In this document: positions 24,322 to 32,376 of the stretch, one piece after another
Layout: every line of letters starts with the position of its first letter
Position numbering within the stretch: the first letter of the stretch is position 1
NCBI GenBank assembly: GCA_919902735.1
Contig: CAKKRM010000112.1
Location: 1-37,795, forward strand
Origin: Anaerolineales bacterium
GTDB taxonomy: Bacteria; Chloroflexota; Anaerolineae; Anaerolineales; Villigracilaceae
DNA length: 37,795 bases
Direction of reading: 5' to 3'
Notes under the pieces: model-generated
Seen by the model: the letters and a program-made list of their open reading frames with translations, nothing else
Told to the model about the DNA's origin: nothing
Databases searched by the model: none
Program-made: the position numbers and the translations under genes

Positions 24322-25635
24322 TTACCCTGCTGCCAATCTCAACGTCGTTTGCAACAAAACATTCGCCCCATTCACACAATCTTCCCATTTGGTGAATTCA
24401 CGCGGCGAGTGGCTTGCGCCATCCACCGATGGAACGAAAATCATACCCACGGGGCACAAATCCGAGAGGGATTGTCCATCGTGGCCTGCGCCTGATGAAA
24501 GCGAAACATGCGTCAGGTTCAAATTATCACAGGCAGTTGCGAAAGCAGTGCAAACATTCTCGTTCATGATACTGGGAGAATGTTTGCCAAGAAATTCAAC
24601 TTTTAATTCCAGACCGAAACGCGCCGCTTCTTTTTCCGCCAGATCGAGCAGGGCTGCATTGAGCCGATTGAATTCATCTTCATTTGGTGAACGGAACTCA
24701 AGCGCAAGGTCTACGCGTGCTGGCACAATATTGAACGCGCCAGGCGCAAAATCCATTTTGCCGACATTCACCACGCAATTCGGAAAATCCTTCATCACCA
24801 TCTCACGCGCCGCAAGCGTAAACGCGCTCGCACCCAATGAAGCATCGAGGCGGTCATCCATCGTGGTGGAGCCTGCATGGTCGGCGCGCCCAAGGAAAGA
24901 CAAACGGTACGACCAAATGCCAACGATGGCAGAGACAATGCCAATCTCAATTCCCGCCCGCTCGAGCCGCCTGCCTTGTTCGATGTGAAGTTCCAAATAC
25001 CCCGCCAGCGAATCCTTCGGGCGCGCCGCACTCAACATGCTTGCGTCGGATAAGCCCGCCCGCATCATTCCTTCAATCAGATGTTCACGTCCGCCGCGCG
25101 GGGAGGTTAAATCTTTTTGACTGAGATGACCAGCCAGCGCCGCACTTCCAAGCAGACCGACCAACGTGCCTTCTTCATCTGTGAAGTCTATCGCTTCAAG
25201 ATTTAACTTCAAGTTGATTCTGTTTTCTTTGACAGTTTTCAACACTTCGAGAGCCGCCATCACGCCAAGCGCGCCATCGAACCGCCCGCCGTTGGGAACG
25301 GAGTCAAGGTGCGAGCCGATTAACAACGTCATTGCGAGGGGCGTTCGTTGCCCCGAAGCAATCTCCTGTCGAGAGTTGAGGATTGCTTCGTCGCCTTTCA
25401 GGCTCCTCGCAATGACGGGGAGAAACGCTGAATGATTCCCTGCGCCGTCCGTGCGAAATTCCAGGCCAGATTTTTCGATCTCTTCTCTAAACCATTTGCG
25501 CACGGCGAGATGGGCTTCACTGAAAGTTGGGCGGTTCACGCCGCCATCTGCTGTAGCGGCGATGGATGCCAGTTGGGTAAACGAATCAAGCATACGGTCG
25601 GGGTTGATGCGAAGGGTGGAAAATGATTCAGCCAT
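24322..25635 (-). CDS. M20-family amidohydrolase (N-carbamoyl-amino-acid hydrolase / allantoate amidohydrolase type)
   Basis: A 437-residue binuclear zinc hydrolase. The metal motif IGSHLDSVPNGGRFDG (His109, Asp120), IDFTDEEG, ELHIEQG, GRADHAGSTTMDDR and SGAGHDGQSL match the hydantoinase/carbamoylase branch, which cleaves N-carbamoyl amino acids, allantoate or ureidoglycolate. The exact substrate is unclear, but adenosine deaminase next to it would fit purine or ureide breakdown. Residues 74-103 are encoded by a palindromic repeat that interrupts the strand before IGSHLDS (separate entry). GGAG lies nine bases before the ATG. Confidence 0.88.
   Translation of the reverse strand: MAESFSTLRINPDRMLDSFTQLASIAATADGGVNRPTFSEAHLAVRKWFREEIEKSGLEFRTDGAGNHSAFLPVIARSLKGDEAILNSRQEIASGQRTPLAMTLLIGSHLDSVPNGGRFDGALGVMAALEVLKTVKENRINLKLNLEAIDFTDEEGTLVGLLGSAALAGHLSQKDLTSPRGGREHLIEGMMRAGLSDASMLSAARPKDSLAGYLELHIEQGRRLERAGIEIGIVSAIVGIWSYRLSFLGRADHAGSTTMDDRLDASLGASAFTLAAREMVMKDFPNCVVNVGKMDFAPGAFNIVPARVDLALEFRSPNEDEFNRLNAALLDLAEKEAARFGLELKVEFLGKHSPSIMNENVCTAFATACDNLNLTHVSLSSGAGHDGQSLSDLCPVGMIFVPSVDGASHSPREFTKWEDCVNGANVLLQTTLRLAAG
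25328..25416. repeat. Palindromic repeat inserted in frame in the M20 gene
   Basis: Arms 25328-25363 and 25381-25416 (36 bases each) share GTCATTGCGAGG at their outer ends and CGAAGCAATC at their inner ends when one is reverse-complemented; the middles differ. This is the familiar CATTGCGAGG...GAAGCAATC repeat common in many genomes, normally between genes. Here it encodes about 30 residues (VIARSLKGDEAI...RTPLAMT) within a zinc hydrolase without breaking the frame. Confidence 0.8.
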
Positions 25636-25703
25636 GGAAATCCGTCTCCTTAATTCATTAAATAAAAACAGAGCCGCGCATCGTCGACTCCATTTTTATT
25701 GAT

Positions 25704-25823
25704 CTACGCCGTCAAAAGTTTGAAGAGTGAAACGATGCCGTAGATCACTCCAAAGCAGATCACACAAATGGCGGTCATCTTTCCAACTGTCAAAAGTTTG
25801 TTGTCAGGTTTCTGCTCCGGCAT
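25704..25823 (-). CDS. 39-residue single-helix membrane peptide
   Basis: A short frame reading MPEQKPDNKLLTVGK, then a hydrophobic helix (about residues 16-36, MTAICVICFGVIYGIVSLF), ending KLLTA. It begins two bases after the stop codon of the response regulator upstream and has a weak AAAGAG site, so it is placed as the last gene of the signalling operon. The polar N-terminus and single helix are typical of small regulatory membrane proteins. No family is recognised. Because it is so short, its reality rests on position, start spacing and the clean hydrophobic helix. Confidence 0.6.
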   Translation of the reverse strand: MPEQKPDNKLLTVGKMTAICVICFGVIYGIVSLFKLLTA

Positions 25824-25825
25824 GG

Positions 25826-26545
25826 CTACTCTTTGGATCGTTTGAAATCCACAAAACGGTAGCCCACGCCGCGCTCGGTGAGAATGTATTGCGGGTCGGC
25901 GGGGTCTTTCTCCAACTTTTGGCGCAGGTAGTTGATGTAGAGGCGGACGTAATGCGGCTCGTCACGATATTCGTAGCCCCAAACCTTTTGGAGCAGTTGA
26001 TCGTGAGAAACCACCCAGCCCGCATTTTGCACAAGATGGAAAAGCAAACGGTATTCCGTGGGGCGGAGTTTGACAAGCTTGCCTTCGAGCCAGATCTCGC
26101 GGCGGTCAAAATCAATTTTGAGGCGTTTGTCAATTTCGAGCAGGCCGTGCATGGAGCCGGTGGCGCCCTCCGTGCGGCGAAGAACCGCCTTCAGGCGGCT
26201 GACCAATTCACGCGGGCTGAAAGGTTTGGTGATGTAATCGTCCGCGCCATTTTCAAGGCCGCGCACACGATCATCCTCTTCGCCTTTGGCTGTCAGCATG
26301 ATGACGGGGACATTGCTAAACTCGCGAATGGTTTCCAGCACTTCAAAGCCGTCGAGATCGGGCATCATCACATCCAGCAATATGAGGTCTGGCGTAACAT
26401 CCCGTATTCTTTGAATGGCCTGCTTGCCATTAAATGCTTCACTTACCTGAAAGCCGTCATGCTCGAGGTTCATGCGGATGAAGCGTACCATGCGCTCTTC
26501 ATCATCCACAACGAGAATGCGGCGGCGGTCGAAAGAATCGGACAT
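25826..26545 (-). CDS. OmpR/PhoB-family response regulator
   Basis: A 239-residue regulator. The receiver has ILVVDDEE, phospho-acceptor Asp58 in [14 protein letters not shown], and Lys in DDYITKPF. The winged-helix domain has [19 protein letters not shown], then [19 protein letters not shown] and [12 protein letters not shown]. No histidine kinase is adjacent. Instead it is the sixth gene of a Ser/Thr kinase-phosphatase-FHA operon, so control by Ser/Thr phosphorylation or by an unlinked kinase is possible. GAGG lies upstream of the ATG and it starts one base after the small protein gene. Confidence 0.94.
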   Translation of the reverse strand: MSDSFDRRRILVVDDEERMVRFIRMNLEHDGFQVSEAFNGKQAIQRIRDVTPDLILLDVMMPDLDGFEVLETIREFSNVPVIMLTAKGEEDDRVRGLENGADDYITKPFSPRELVSRLKAVLRRTEGATGSMHGLLEIDKRLKIDFDRREIWLEGKLVKLRPTEYRLLFHLVQNAGWVVSHDQLLQKVWGYEYRDEPHYVRLYINYLRQKLEKDPADPQYILTERGVGYRFVDFKRSKE

Positions 26546-26546
26546 T

Positions 26547-26789
26547 TTATTCCCTCACGAAACCGATGATCTTTTCTTCATCCGTGCCTTCGAGAATCTC
26601 TATAAAGCTGACTTTGTTCAAAGGCCAGATTACTTTGGTTACATTATTATCAATATAGTGCAAATCCTTGCCGTCCTTCTGGCGTGGATTCGAAACTACG
26701 ATGATCGTATCCGTGGGTTTGGGGAGATCATCGATCTCTCCGGCCACCGAGGTCTCCCCGGAAATATGTAAAATAACCGAATACGCCAT
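26547..26789 (-). CDS. Small protein of unknown function in the signalling operon
   Basis: An 80-residue soluble protein with alternating hydrophobic residues that suggest a small beta-barrel ([49 protein letters not shown]). No catalytic motif or membrane helix is present. It resembles, by eye and only in pattern, the 98-residue protein at 10505-10801, which is also encoded beside a signalling and ATPase cluster. GAGAG precedes the ATG. It lies 15 bases after the FHA gene and one base before the regulator. Confidence 0.75.
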   Translation of the reverse strand: MAYSVILHISGETSVAGEIDDLPKPTDTIIVVSNPRQKDGKDLHYIDNNVTKVIWPLNKVSFIEILEGTDEEKIIGFVRE

Positions 26790-26804
26790 GTTTCACTCTC
26801 TTTT

Positions 26805-27317
26805 CTATTTATCGTGTTTTATCAAAATCTGTATTTTCATTTTCCCCAACGCAATAATATCGCCATGATGGATCAATTGCTCCGCGTTCGGGTTGAGTCT
26901 TTTCCCGTTGACATAGGTTCCGTTGGCAGAGCCGAGGTCCATGAAAATAAGGCGTCCGCCGTCCCGTTTGATGACTGCATGAAGGCGCGATACCCCGGCG
27001 GCATAAGCCTGATAGGGCGAAAGGTCAATATCAGGCATGATAGGTTGTCCTTCACTGATTCGCCCCATGGTAAATTCGTTCCGTGAGGTAAGCGGTAGAA
27101 CCTGCCCGGTATCCAGTAAGTGAAGGCTGCCCCAGGCGTCACTGCCATCAAAGGGCTGATAGTCATCCTCGGAATACCCCTTGGCCACTTTTTTGAAATT
27201 ATCGGTGTTGATGGTTTGGGTAGTGAGGGAGTCCTTGCCGACCAGTTGAGCGCCGCATTCCGCGCAAAACATTGCGCCTGCCATATTGGCATGTTTGCAC
27301 GTTGAACAAACGATCAT
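26805..27317 (-). CDS. Zinc-ribbon FHA-domain protein
   Basis: A 170-residue protein. The N-terminus is a four-cysteine zinc ribbon (CSTCKHANMAGAMFCAECG, Cys4, Cys7, Cys18 and Cys21). After a linker comes an FHA domain (about 80-165) with TMGR, the phosphothreonine-binding SRLHA and GSANGTYVNGKRL, all conserved. FHA domains bind phosphothreonine peptides, so this is the probable reader of the Ser/Thr kinase encoded upstream. A Thr-rich linker (SLTTQTINTD, residues about 30-39) may itself be the phosphorylated target, as in GarA-like proteins. The ATG overlaps the DnaJ-vWA stop as ATGA. Confidence 0.92.
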   Translation of the reverse strand: MIVCSTCKHANMAGAMFCAECGAQLVGKDSLTTQTINTDNFKKVAKGYSEDDYQPFDGSDAWGSLHLLDTGQVLPLTSRNEFTMGRISEGQPIMPDIDLSPYQAYAAGVSRLHAVIKRDGGRLIFMDLGSANGTYVNGKRLNPNAEQLIHHGDIIALGKMKIQILIKHDK

Positions 27318-28795
27318 CTTGCCTTCTCCTTCACGCCGCTTAACAAAAGCGCGCGGGTCTGGTATTTAATATCCTTATGGCCGCTCGCGCTCCAGGCGTG
27401 CATTCTTTCCAGGTTATCGGCTTCAAACAATGCGGTTTTGGCCAGTGAGTGTTCGCCTTGCGAAAGCAGGTGTGTGGCAAGGTTGTGCAAGTGGCGCGCC
27501 GCCGCATCATATTGGCCCGCATCCGCCGCTGTCCGCGCCCGTTCCTGCATCCGATATAAAGTGAGACGGGAAAGGGCGCTCAAGATTTGAGTGGGTGGAG
27601 GCTCAGCAGATGGGTTGGAATGGATTTCGCGGGTGAGGTTCAGCCGTATGGGCGGCACGGGCATCGGGCGGGCTGTAATGGAAGTTTTCAAAGAACCGCT
27701 GATCAAGGATAACGCATCGCCATTCAGGGCTTCCGGGCTGACAAGGAATTCAAATAATACCTGCAAAGGAGCCTCCCGAAGGATTGGCCCAAGGTGCATA
27801 TGAGACTCGATTTCCACTGAGCCGCCTTCGGGCTGGAGGCGGAATACGTAATTTATTTTGACATGTTCCTGTTCCTTGAGTTCGAGCAACACGTCATCTG
27901 CATAGATGTTGATCAATGCCTTGAATTTTTCAACAAGCAGGCGTTCGATATCCTTTGGCTTTGAAATGTAGGCGGAAGAGCCGCCTGTTCTGCTGGCAAG
28001 GGCATCCAGAAAAATATCATTCCACTCATTTCCGATTCCCATGCCGGTGATGCCAATATTGAGCGCGGCGGCTTCCTCGGCCAATTGCAGGCAGGCCTGT
28101 TCGTCACCGTAGGTCTTTCCGTCCGTCAACAAAATAATATGGTTAACCCGCGAGGGGTCAAGAGTGCGGCGCACTTCCCGCATCCCGGCCTCGAGGCCAT
28201 TAAAGATTTCAGTGGCGCCGGAGGCCTGCATCATTTGAATGCGGCCTTCCTGTTTTTTCTTGTCCGGGCTGATGGAAGCCGGGATGATGACTTCGGCGCG
28301 GTCGCTAAATGACACAACGCTTAACACGTCTTCCGGGCGCAAACTTCTTAACAATTGAATGGCGGTTGCCTTGACAATATCCAGCTTCTCTCCCTGCATG
28401 GATGTGGAACGGTCCAACACCAGGCAGATGTTTAAAGGAGGCGTGGGGAGAGCGCTCTTTTCCTCACGTGAGCTGACTTCAAGCAGGGCATAGATCAATT
28501 GCGGTTCGCCCAGCTTGACAAGGTTGGGGCGGCTGAAATGAATTTCGTGTTTTACAGCCGTGTTAACTTCGATCTCAGGAGGAAGGGTGGCGTTATACAG
28601 GCTGCGGCGCTTGGGGTTTGCAAGCACTTCATAGGCTTGCTGTATTTCCAAAAATAATTCAGTCTCTCCCGGGGCTACGTTTTTGTCCGGATGCAGCTTC
28701 TGGGCTGAATCAAAGTACGCTCGTTTAATATCTTCCAGCGACGCGTCACGGAAGACCCCCAGGATTGCATAATAATCAGGCTTGCTGAGCGCCAT
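27314..28795 (-). CDS. J-domain/vWA-domain fusion protein
   Basis: A 493-residue fusion. Residues about 5-68 form a J domain (DYYAILGVFRDASLEDIKRA, His35-Pro36-Asp37, then YEVLANPKRRSLYN), which normally stimulates Hsp70 ATPase. Residues about 120-300 form a von Willebrand A domain with an intact MIDAS site: DRSTS (Asp128, Ser130, Ser132), a Thr in SGATEIFNGL, and Asp in LLTDGKTYGD. The rest (about 310-493) is beta-rich followed by a helical, TPR-like end. vWA domains bind ligands through a metal ion. The pairing within a kinase-phosphatase-FHA operon suggests a regulated chaperone adaptor. It starts one base after the PP2C gene. Confidence 0.9.
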   Translation of the reverse strand: MALSKPDYYAILGVFRDASLEDIKRAYFDSAQKLHPDKNVAPGETELFLEIQQAYEVLANPKRRSLYNATLPPEIEVNTAVKHEIHFSRPNLVKLGEPQLIYALLEVSSREEKSALPTPPLNICLVLDRSTSMQGEKLDIVKATAIQLLRSLRPEDVLSVVSFSDRAEVIIPASISPDKKKQEGRIQMMQASGATEIFNGLEAGMREVRRTLDPSRVNHIILLTDGKTYGDEQACLQLAEEAAALNIGITGMGIGNEWNDIFLDALASRTGGSSAYISKPKDIERLLVEKFKALINIYADDVLLELKEQEHVKINYVFRLQPEGGSVEIESHMHLGPILREAPLQVLFEFLVSPEALNGDALSLISGSLKTSITARPMPVPPIRLNLTREIHSNPSAEPPPTQILSALSRLTLYRMQERARTAADAGQYDAAARHLHNLATHLLSQGEHSLAKTALFEADNLERMHAWSASGHKDIKYQTRALLLSGVKEKAR

Positions 28796-28796
28796 A

Positions 28797-29711
28797 TTAC
28801 CCGATCATCTGCGCTAATATGACTGTAATATTATCCGGGCCACCGGCTGCGTTTGCAGCTTCCACCAAATTCTGACAGGCGCGATGCAGGTTGGGGGCAT
28901 CGGTGATCATGCGGAAAATATCGTTTTCATTCAGGACACCCCAAAGCCCGTCGCTGCAAATCATAAGGTAACCAGATTGGGGAAACGGAATTGTAAAAAT
29001 ATCTGCTTCAAGGGATTCGCCCTGGCCCAAGGCGCGAATCAACACATTTCGGTGGGGAAAGTTTTCGGCCTCATCCTTGCTGAGGTGTCCGAGTTCCTCC
29101 AGCCGTTTGACCAGGGAATGGTCGCGTGTGATCGTCTCCATCCTGCCATCGGGATAAACAGCATAGGCACGGCTATCCCCCACATGAGCAAGAGTAACCT
29201 GTTGCCCCAGCACCAGCGCGGCTGTGACAGTGGTACCGCTGCCCGGCGCTTCACGCTGAACATATTGATGCGCTTCCATAATCGAGTTTTCCATCACCTC
29301 TTGCAGGGAATCCTGCAAGGTTTGTGTGGGCAAGTTATAAAGATAGGAGTGGAATTTCTTGGTGATGTTGCCGCCCATGATGCGAATGGCCGCATTGCTG
29401 GCCACTTCGCCAAATTGATGGCCGCCCATGCCGTCCGCGACAATATACAGCCCAAAGGGGATATTTTCCGTACTGCCGGAGATGGTGGAGGTCAGCGCAA
29501 GCACACTGTCTTCATTATGGTCGCGTTGTTTGCCAACAGACTGACCAACGCTGGAAACGAGTTGCTTCATCTCATACTTTACGCTCTGGCCTGCAACGAT
29601 GGAGTTTATTTGCTGGTCCGTAAGCGGCGCAGTGGTAGCCGTATCCTGCTTCTTCTGTTGTTTTACGGGTTCCTCTTTTGTACCAAACAATTTTCGAAAG
29701 AAATCAGCCAC
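28797..29711 (-). CDS. PP2C-family Ser/Thr protein phosphatase
   Basis: A 304-residue metal-dependent phosphatase that should reverse the neighbouring kinase. The catalytic core (about 50-303) has GKQRDHNEDSVLAL, VADGMGGHQFGEVAS, LAHVGDSRAYAV, ITRDHSLVKRLEELG, LMICSDGLWGVL and GGPDNITVILAQ, with all metal-binding Asp residues present. The first 40 residues are basic and glutamine-rich with no helix in the membrane. The start is a GTG with AAGGAG six bases before it. It is 11 bases after the kinase gene. Confidence 0.95.
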   Translation of the reverse strand: MADFFRKLFGTKEEPVKQQKKQDTATTAPLTDQQINSIVAGQSVKYEMKQLVSSVGQSVGKQRDHNEDSVLALTSTISGSTENIPFGLYIVADGMGGHQFGEVASNAAIRIMGGNITKKFHSYLYNLPTQTLQDSLQEVMENSIMEAHQYVQREAPGSGTTVTAALVLGQQVTLAHVGDSRAYAVYPDGRMETITRDHSLVKRLEELGHLSKDEAENFPHRNVLIRALGQGESLEADIFTIPFPQSGYLMICSDGLWGVLNENDIFRMITDAPNLHRACQNLVEAANAAGGPDNITVILAQMIG

Positions 29712-29722
29712 AAGAACTCCTT

Positions 29723-31579
29723 TTAGGCAAACAAAGCATACATGTGATGGTCTGTTGAGCCAAAATAAACGATATCATCAAATACGACCGGCGAGCCTGT
29801 AATCGCCGCCTGCGCTTCGAATTTCCACCGCAGGCGGCCGGTGCGATATTCAAGGCAATACATATTTCCATCTACAGAGCCGCAATAAACGGAATCCTTA
29901 TACACGGTTGGCGAACTGCTGATCTGGTTCTCGGTCCGGAATCGCCATACTTCCTTCGCAGTGCGAACATCCACGCAATAGATAAAACCATCCGCCGCGC
30001 CAATGAAGATAAAGTCATCCGCAATGGTCGGGGATGAGATCGACCCCTTGCCCAGGCGGAATTTCCAAATCGCCCAGCCATTTTTTGAATCCAATGAATA
30101 GAGCATTCCATCCACAGAGGCCACGTAAACCGCCTGCCCTTTATTGATCGGGGACGATGTGACCGCCCGTTTGGCCTGGAAACGCCATTTTAACTCACCG
30201 CGAAAATCAAGCGCATACACAGAACCGGCTTCCGTGCCAAAATAGATCATTTCGTTCGCAAGCAAGGGTGTCGAATAAATGGGGCCGTCGGTTGAAAATT
30301 TCCAAATGGAGCGCCCGCTGGTGGCATTCACGGCATGTAAGTCCTGGTCTTCCGAGCCGAAGAATATATGTCCATCGGAAATTCGGGGGGAGGAATAAAT
30401 TTTACCCTCGGTAAAATAGGTCCAGATCACTTTACCGCTCCGCATACTCACCACATGCATGCGCTGGTCCTCGGAACAAAAATACACATTATTATCGTAA
30501 ACCAGCGGACGGGAAACGATCCCGCCATCCGTTGGGTATTTCCATTGGAATTGCCCGTCTGCGGCGTTTAGCGCATACAAGTTATTATCATAACAGCCGA
30601 TAAACAACATACCCTGATGCAAAAACGGCGTGCCGCGAATTTCATCCTCGCATTTGAAAGACCAGAGTGGTTTTATTCCGCCGCTGGAAACCGGCAGCGC
30701 AGAGGTGATCTTGGAAAGCGCCCCTGTCTTGCGGGCCACATTCATCAGCGCGTCTTTCATTGATTCGGCGTTCTGAAAACGATCCGAGGGATTATATTGC
30801 AGGGCAGTATTGATCACGGCTTCGAATTCAATCGAAACATTGGGGTTGATGCGACGAATGGGGCGCTCTCCAAAAGAGAAAGGCGGCTCAAGGCGTGGAT
30901 CGCGGCGTGTGATTGCGTGGTGAAGGGCGGCTCCCAGCGAATAAATATCCGCAATTTGTGTAGCCTCACCGCGATACTGCTCGGGGGGTGAATATCCCTC
31001 CGTGCCGATCATGGTTCCCTTTTGCCCGGATTGAAACGCCTTTGCGATCCCAAAATCCACCAGTACCACATCCCCATTGTGGTTGATCATCACATTGGAG
31101 GGCTTCATATCACGGAAAATGATCGGGTCAGGCTTATGGCTGTGCAAATACGCCAGCACATCGCAAAGCTGGATCGCCCAACTAATTACCTGATCTTCTG
31201 GCAAAAATCCATTCGCATCCCCAATGACCGTTTCGAGGTCCTTGCCATGGATGAATTCCAATACCAGATAGGAATGTTCATTCTGCGTAAAGTAATCATA
31301 AATTCGCGGAATGGCAGGGTGATTGAGCGTCGCAAGCAGGTTTGCCTCCCGCTCGAAATTCTGCACGATCGTCTGGCGCACAAGCGGATCCGGCGCCATG
31401 TTGATCATCTCCTTCACCGCCACCAGTTTCACCACATTCGGAAAGTGCAGGTCGCGCGCGCGATAAACCGACCCCATTCCACCGACTCCAATTACATCTT
31501 GAACGTTATAGCGGTTAACTAGCGTAATGCCAGACTGTAACTGCTGGCGGGGACGTTCATCTCCCGATCCTGAACCCAT
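29723..31579 (-). CDS. Ser/Thr protein kinase fused to a PQQ-type beta-propeller
   Basis: A 618-residue kinase. The kinase domain (about 24-285) has the Gly loop GVGGMGSVYRA, Lys56 in VAVKE, the catalytic loop IIFRDMKPSNVM (Asp157; Phe155 in place of the usual His of HRD) and VDFGIAK (175-177). Residues about 310-618 form a propeller of PQQ-like blades such as NLYALNAADGQFQWKYPTDG and GSVYALDFRGELKW. No membrane helix is seen, so the propeller should face the cytoplasm, unlike most bacterial kinase sensors. It is the first gene of the seven-gene operon and has its own promoter. Confidence 0.94.
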   Translation of the reverse strand: MGSGSGDERPRQQLQSGITLVNRYNVQDVIGVGGMGSVYRARDLHFPNVVKLVAVKEMINMAPDPLVRQTIVQNFEREANLLATLNHPAIPRIYDYFTQNEHSYLVLEFIHGKDLETVIGDANGFLPEDQVISWAIQLCDVLAYLHSHKPDPIIFRDMKPSNVMINHNGDVVLVDFGIAKAFQSGQKGTMIGTEGYSPPEQYRGEATQIADIYSLGAALHHAITRRDPRLEPPFSFGERPIRRINPNVSIEFEAVINTALQYNPSDRFQNAESMKDALMNVARKTGALSKITSALPVSSGGIKPLWSFKCEDEIRGTPFLHQGMLFIGCYDNNLYALNAADGQFQWKYPTDGGIVSRPLVYDNNVYFCSEDQRMHVVSMRSGKVIWTYFTEGKIYSSPRISDGHIFFGSEDQDLHAVNATSGRSIWKFSTDGPIYSTPLLANEMIYFGTEAGSVYALDFRGELKWRFQAKRAVTSSPINKGQAVYVASVDGMLYSLDSKNGWAIWKFRLGKGSISSPTIADDFIFIGAADGFIYCVDVRTAKEVWRFRTENQISSSPTVYKDSVYCGSVDGNMYCLEYRTGRLRWKFEAQAAITGSPVVFDDIVYFGSTDHHMYALFA

Positions 31580-31641
31580 GGGCGACGTAATGTTTTTTGT
31601 TTCCAGATGAGACTCCTGTTCACGGCAGGGTGAATTGATGA

Positions 31642-31669
31642 ATTATAGTGTGCAGTGATGGGAATTGCA
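31642..31669 (-). promoter_or_regulatory. Promoter of the Ser/Thr kinase operon
   Basis: On the minus strand TTGCAA (31664-31669) and a perfect TATAAT (31642-31647) are separated by 16 bases. The leader to the ATG at 31579 would be about 55 bases. It is divergent from the metallophosphoesterase promoter. Confidence 0.6.
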
Positions 31670-31704
31670 AATACTTGCGGTTGCAGTTTTATAGGCGGGC
31701 GGGC

Positions 31705-31733
31705 TTGCGCAGAGGCAATTTCTACGGCACAAT
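31705..31733 (+). promoter_or_regulatory. Candidate promoter of the metallophosphoesterase gene
   Basis: TTGCGC (31705-31710) and CACAAT (31728-31733) are separated by 17 bases, and the GTG start follows 7 bases later. The spacing implies a leaderless or near-leaderless mRNA. AGGAAG in the same interval could also act as a ribosome site if transcription begins further upstream. Confidence 0.4.
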
Positions 31734-31740
31734 AGGAAGC

Positions 31741-32364
31741 GTGAAAATCCTAGCAGTAAGCGACCAGGTCATAGACCGCATGTACACACTGGCGCCCGGC
31801 GGTCACTTTCAAGGCGTGGAATTGACCCTCAGCTGCGGAGACCTGCCCTACACCTACCTCGAATATATTGTCACCATGCTGAATGTGCCGATGTATTATG
31901 TGCCAGGCAACCATGACCCGAAATTCGACAGCAGCGACATACTCTCGAGAGCCGAAGGCGGCTCGAACCTGGACCTGAAAACTGGTTGCCACAAAAATGT
32001 TTTGGTCGGCGGCTTTGGCGGCTGCATCCGCTACCGCCCGGACGGCGTCAACCAATACACCCAGCAGGAAGCCTACGCAAGGGCCTTTCAAATGCTCCCA
32101 CAGCTTCTGTTAAATCGCATTCGGCATGGCCGCGCAATAGACATCCTCATCAGCCACTCGCCGCCCTACGGAACCCACGATGATTTCTACGACCCGGCCC
32201 ATCACGGTTTAAAAGCCATCAACTGGCTCATCCGCGTCACTAGACCGCGTTACCACTTTCATGGCCACACCCATTTTTATAAAAATAACCTGGAAATCCA
32301 GGAGACTCTCGTTGGCACAACGAAAGTGATCAATGTTTATCCTTACAAAATACTGGAAGTGTAA
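31741..32364 (+). CDS. Calcineurin-like metallophosphoesterase
   Basis: A 207-residue phosphoesterase with all five motifs of the calcineurin-like fold: AVSDQV (Asp8 region), SCGDLPY, VPGNHDPK, ILISHSPPYG and FHGHTHFYKN. The family uses two metal ions to cut phosphomonoesters or diesters; the substrate is unknown. The GTG at 31741 was chosen because the protein then begins MKILAVSD, as normal, and it has AGGAAG just before it; an open frame continues 93 bases upstream but lacks family character. Downstream lies a structured repeat, then a ParB-like gene. Confidence 0.88.
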   Translation: MKILAVSDQVIDRMYTLAPGGHFQGVELTLSCGDLPYTYLEYIVTMLNVPMYYVPGNHDPKFDSSDILSRAEGGSNLDLKTGCHKNVLVGGFGGCIRYRPDGVNQYTQQEAYARAFQMLPQLLLNRIRHGRAIDILISHSPPYGTHDDFYDPAHHGLKAINWLIRVTRPRYHFHGHTHFYKNNLEIQETLVGTTKVINVYPYKILEV

Positions 32365-32376
32365 ATTATCAGTGGG

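Noticed and set aside
25727-26569. Long open frame opposite the OmpR-type regulator at 25826-26545
   Set aside because: It is antisense to a gene with all receiver and winged-helix motifs and has no independent support.
28884-29726. Long open frame opposite the PP2C gene
   Set aside because: It is antisense to a phosphatase with every catalytic motif intact and has no recognisable product.
31648-31740. N-terminal extension of the metallophosphoesterase
   Set aside because: It would begin inside the divergent promoter region and places 31 unrelated residues before the normal MKILAVSD start.
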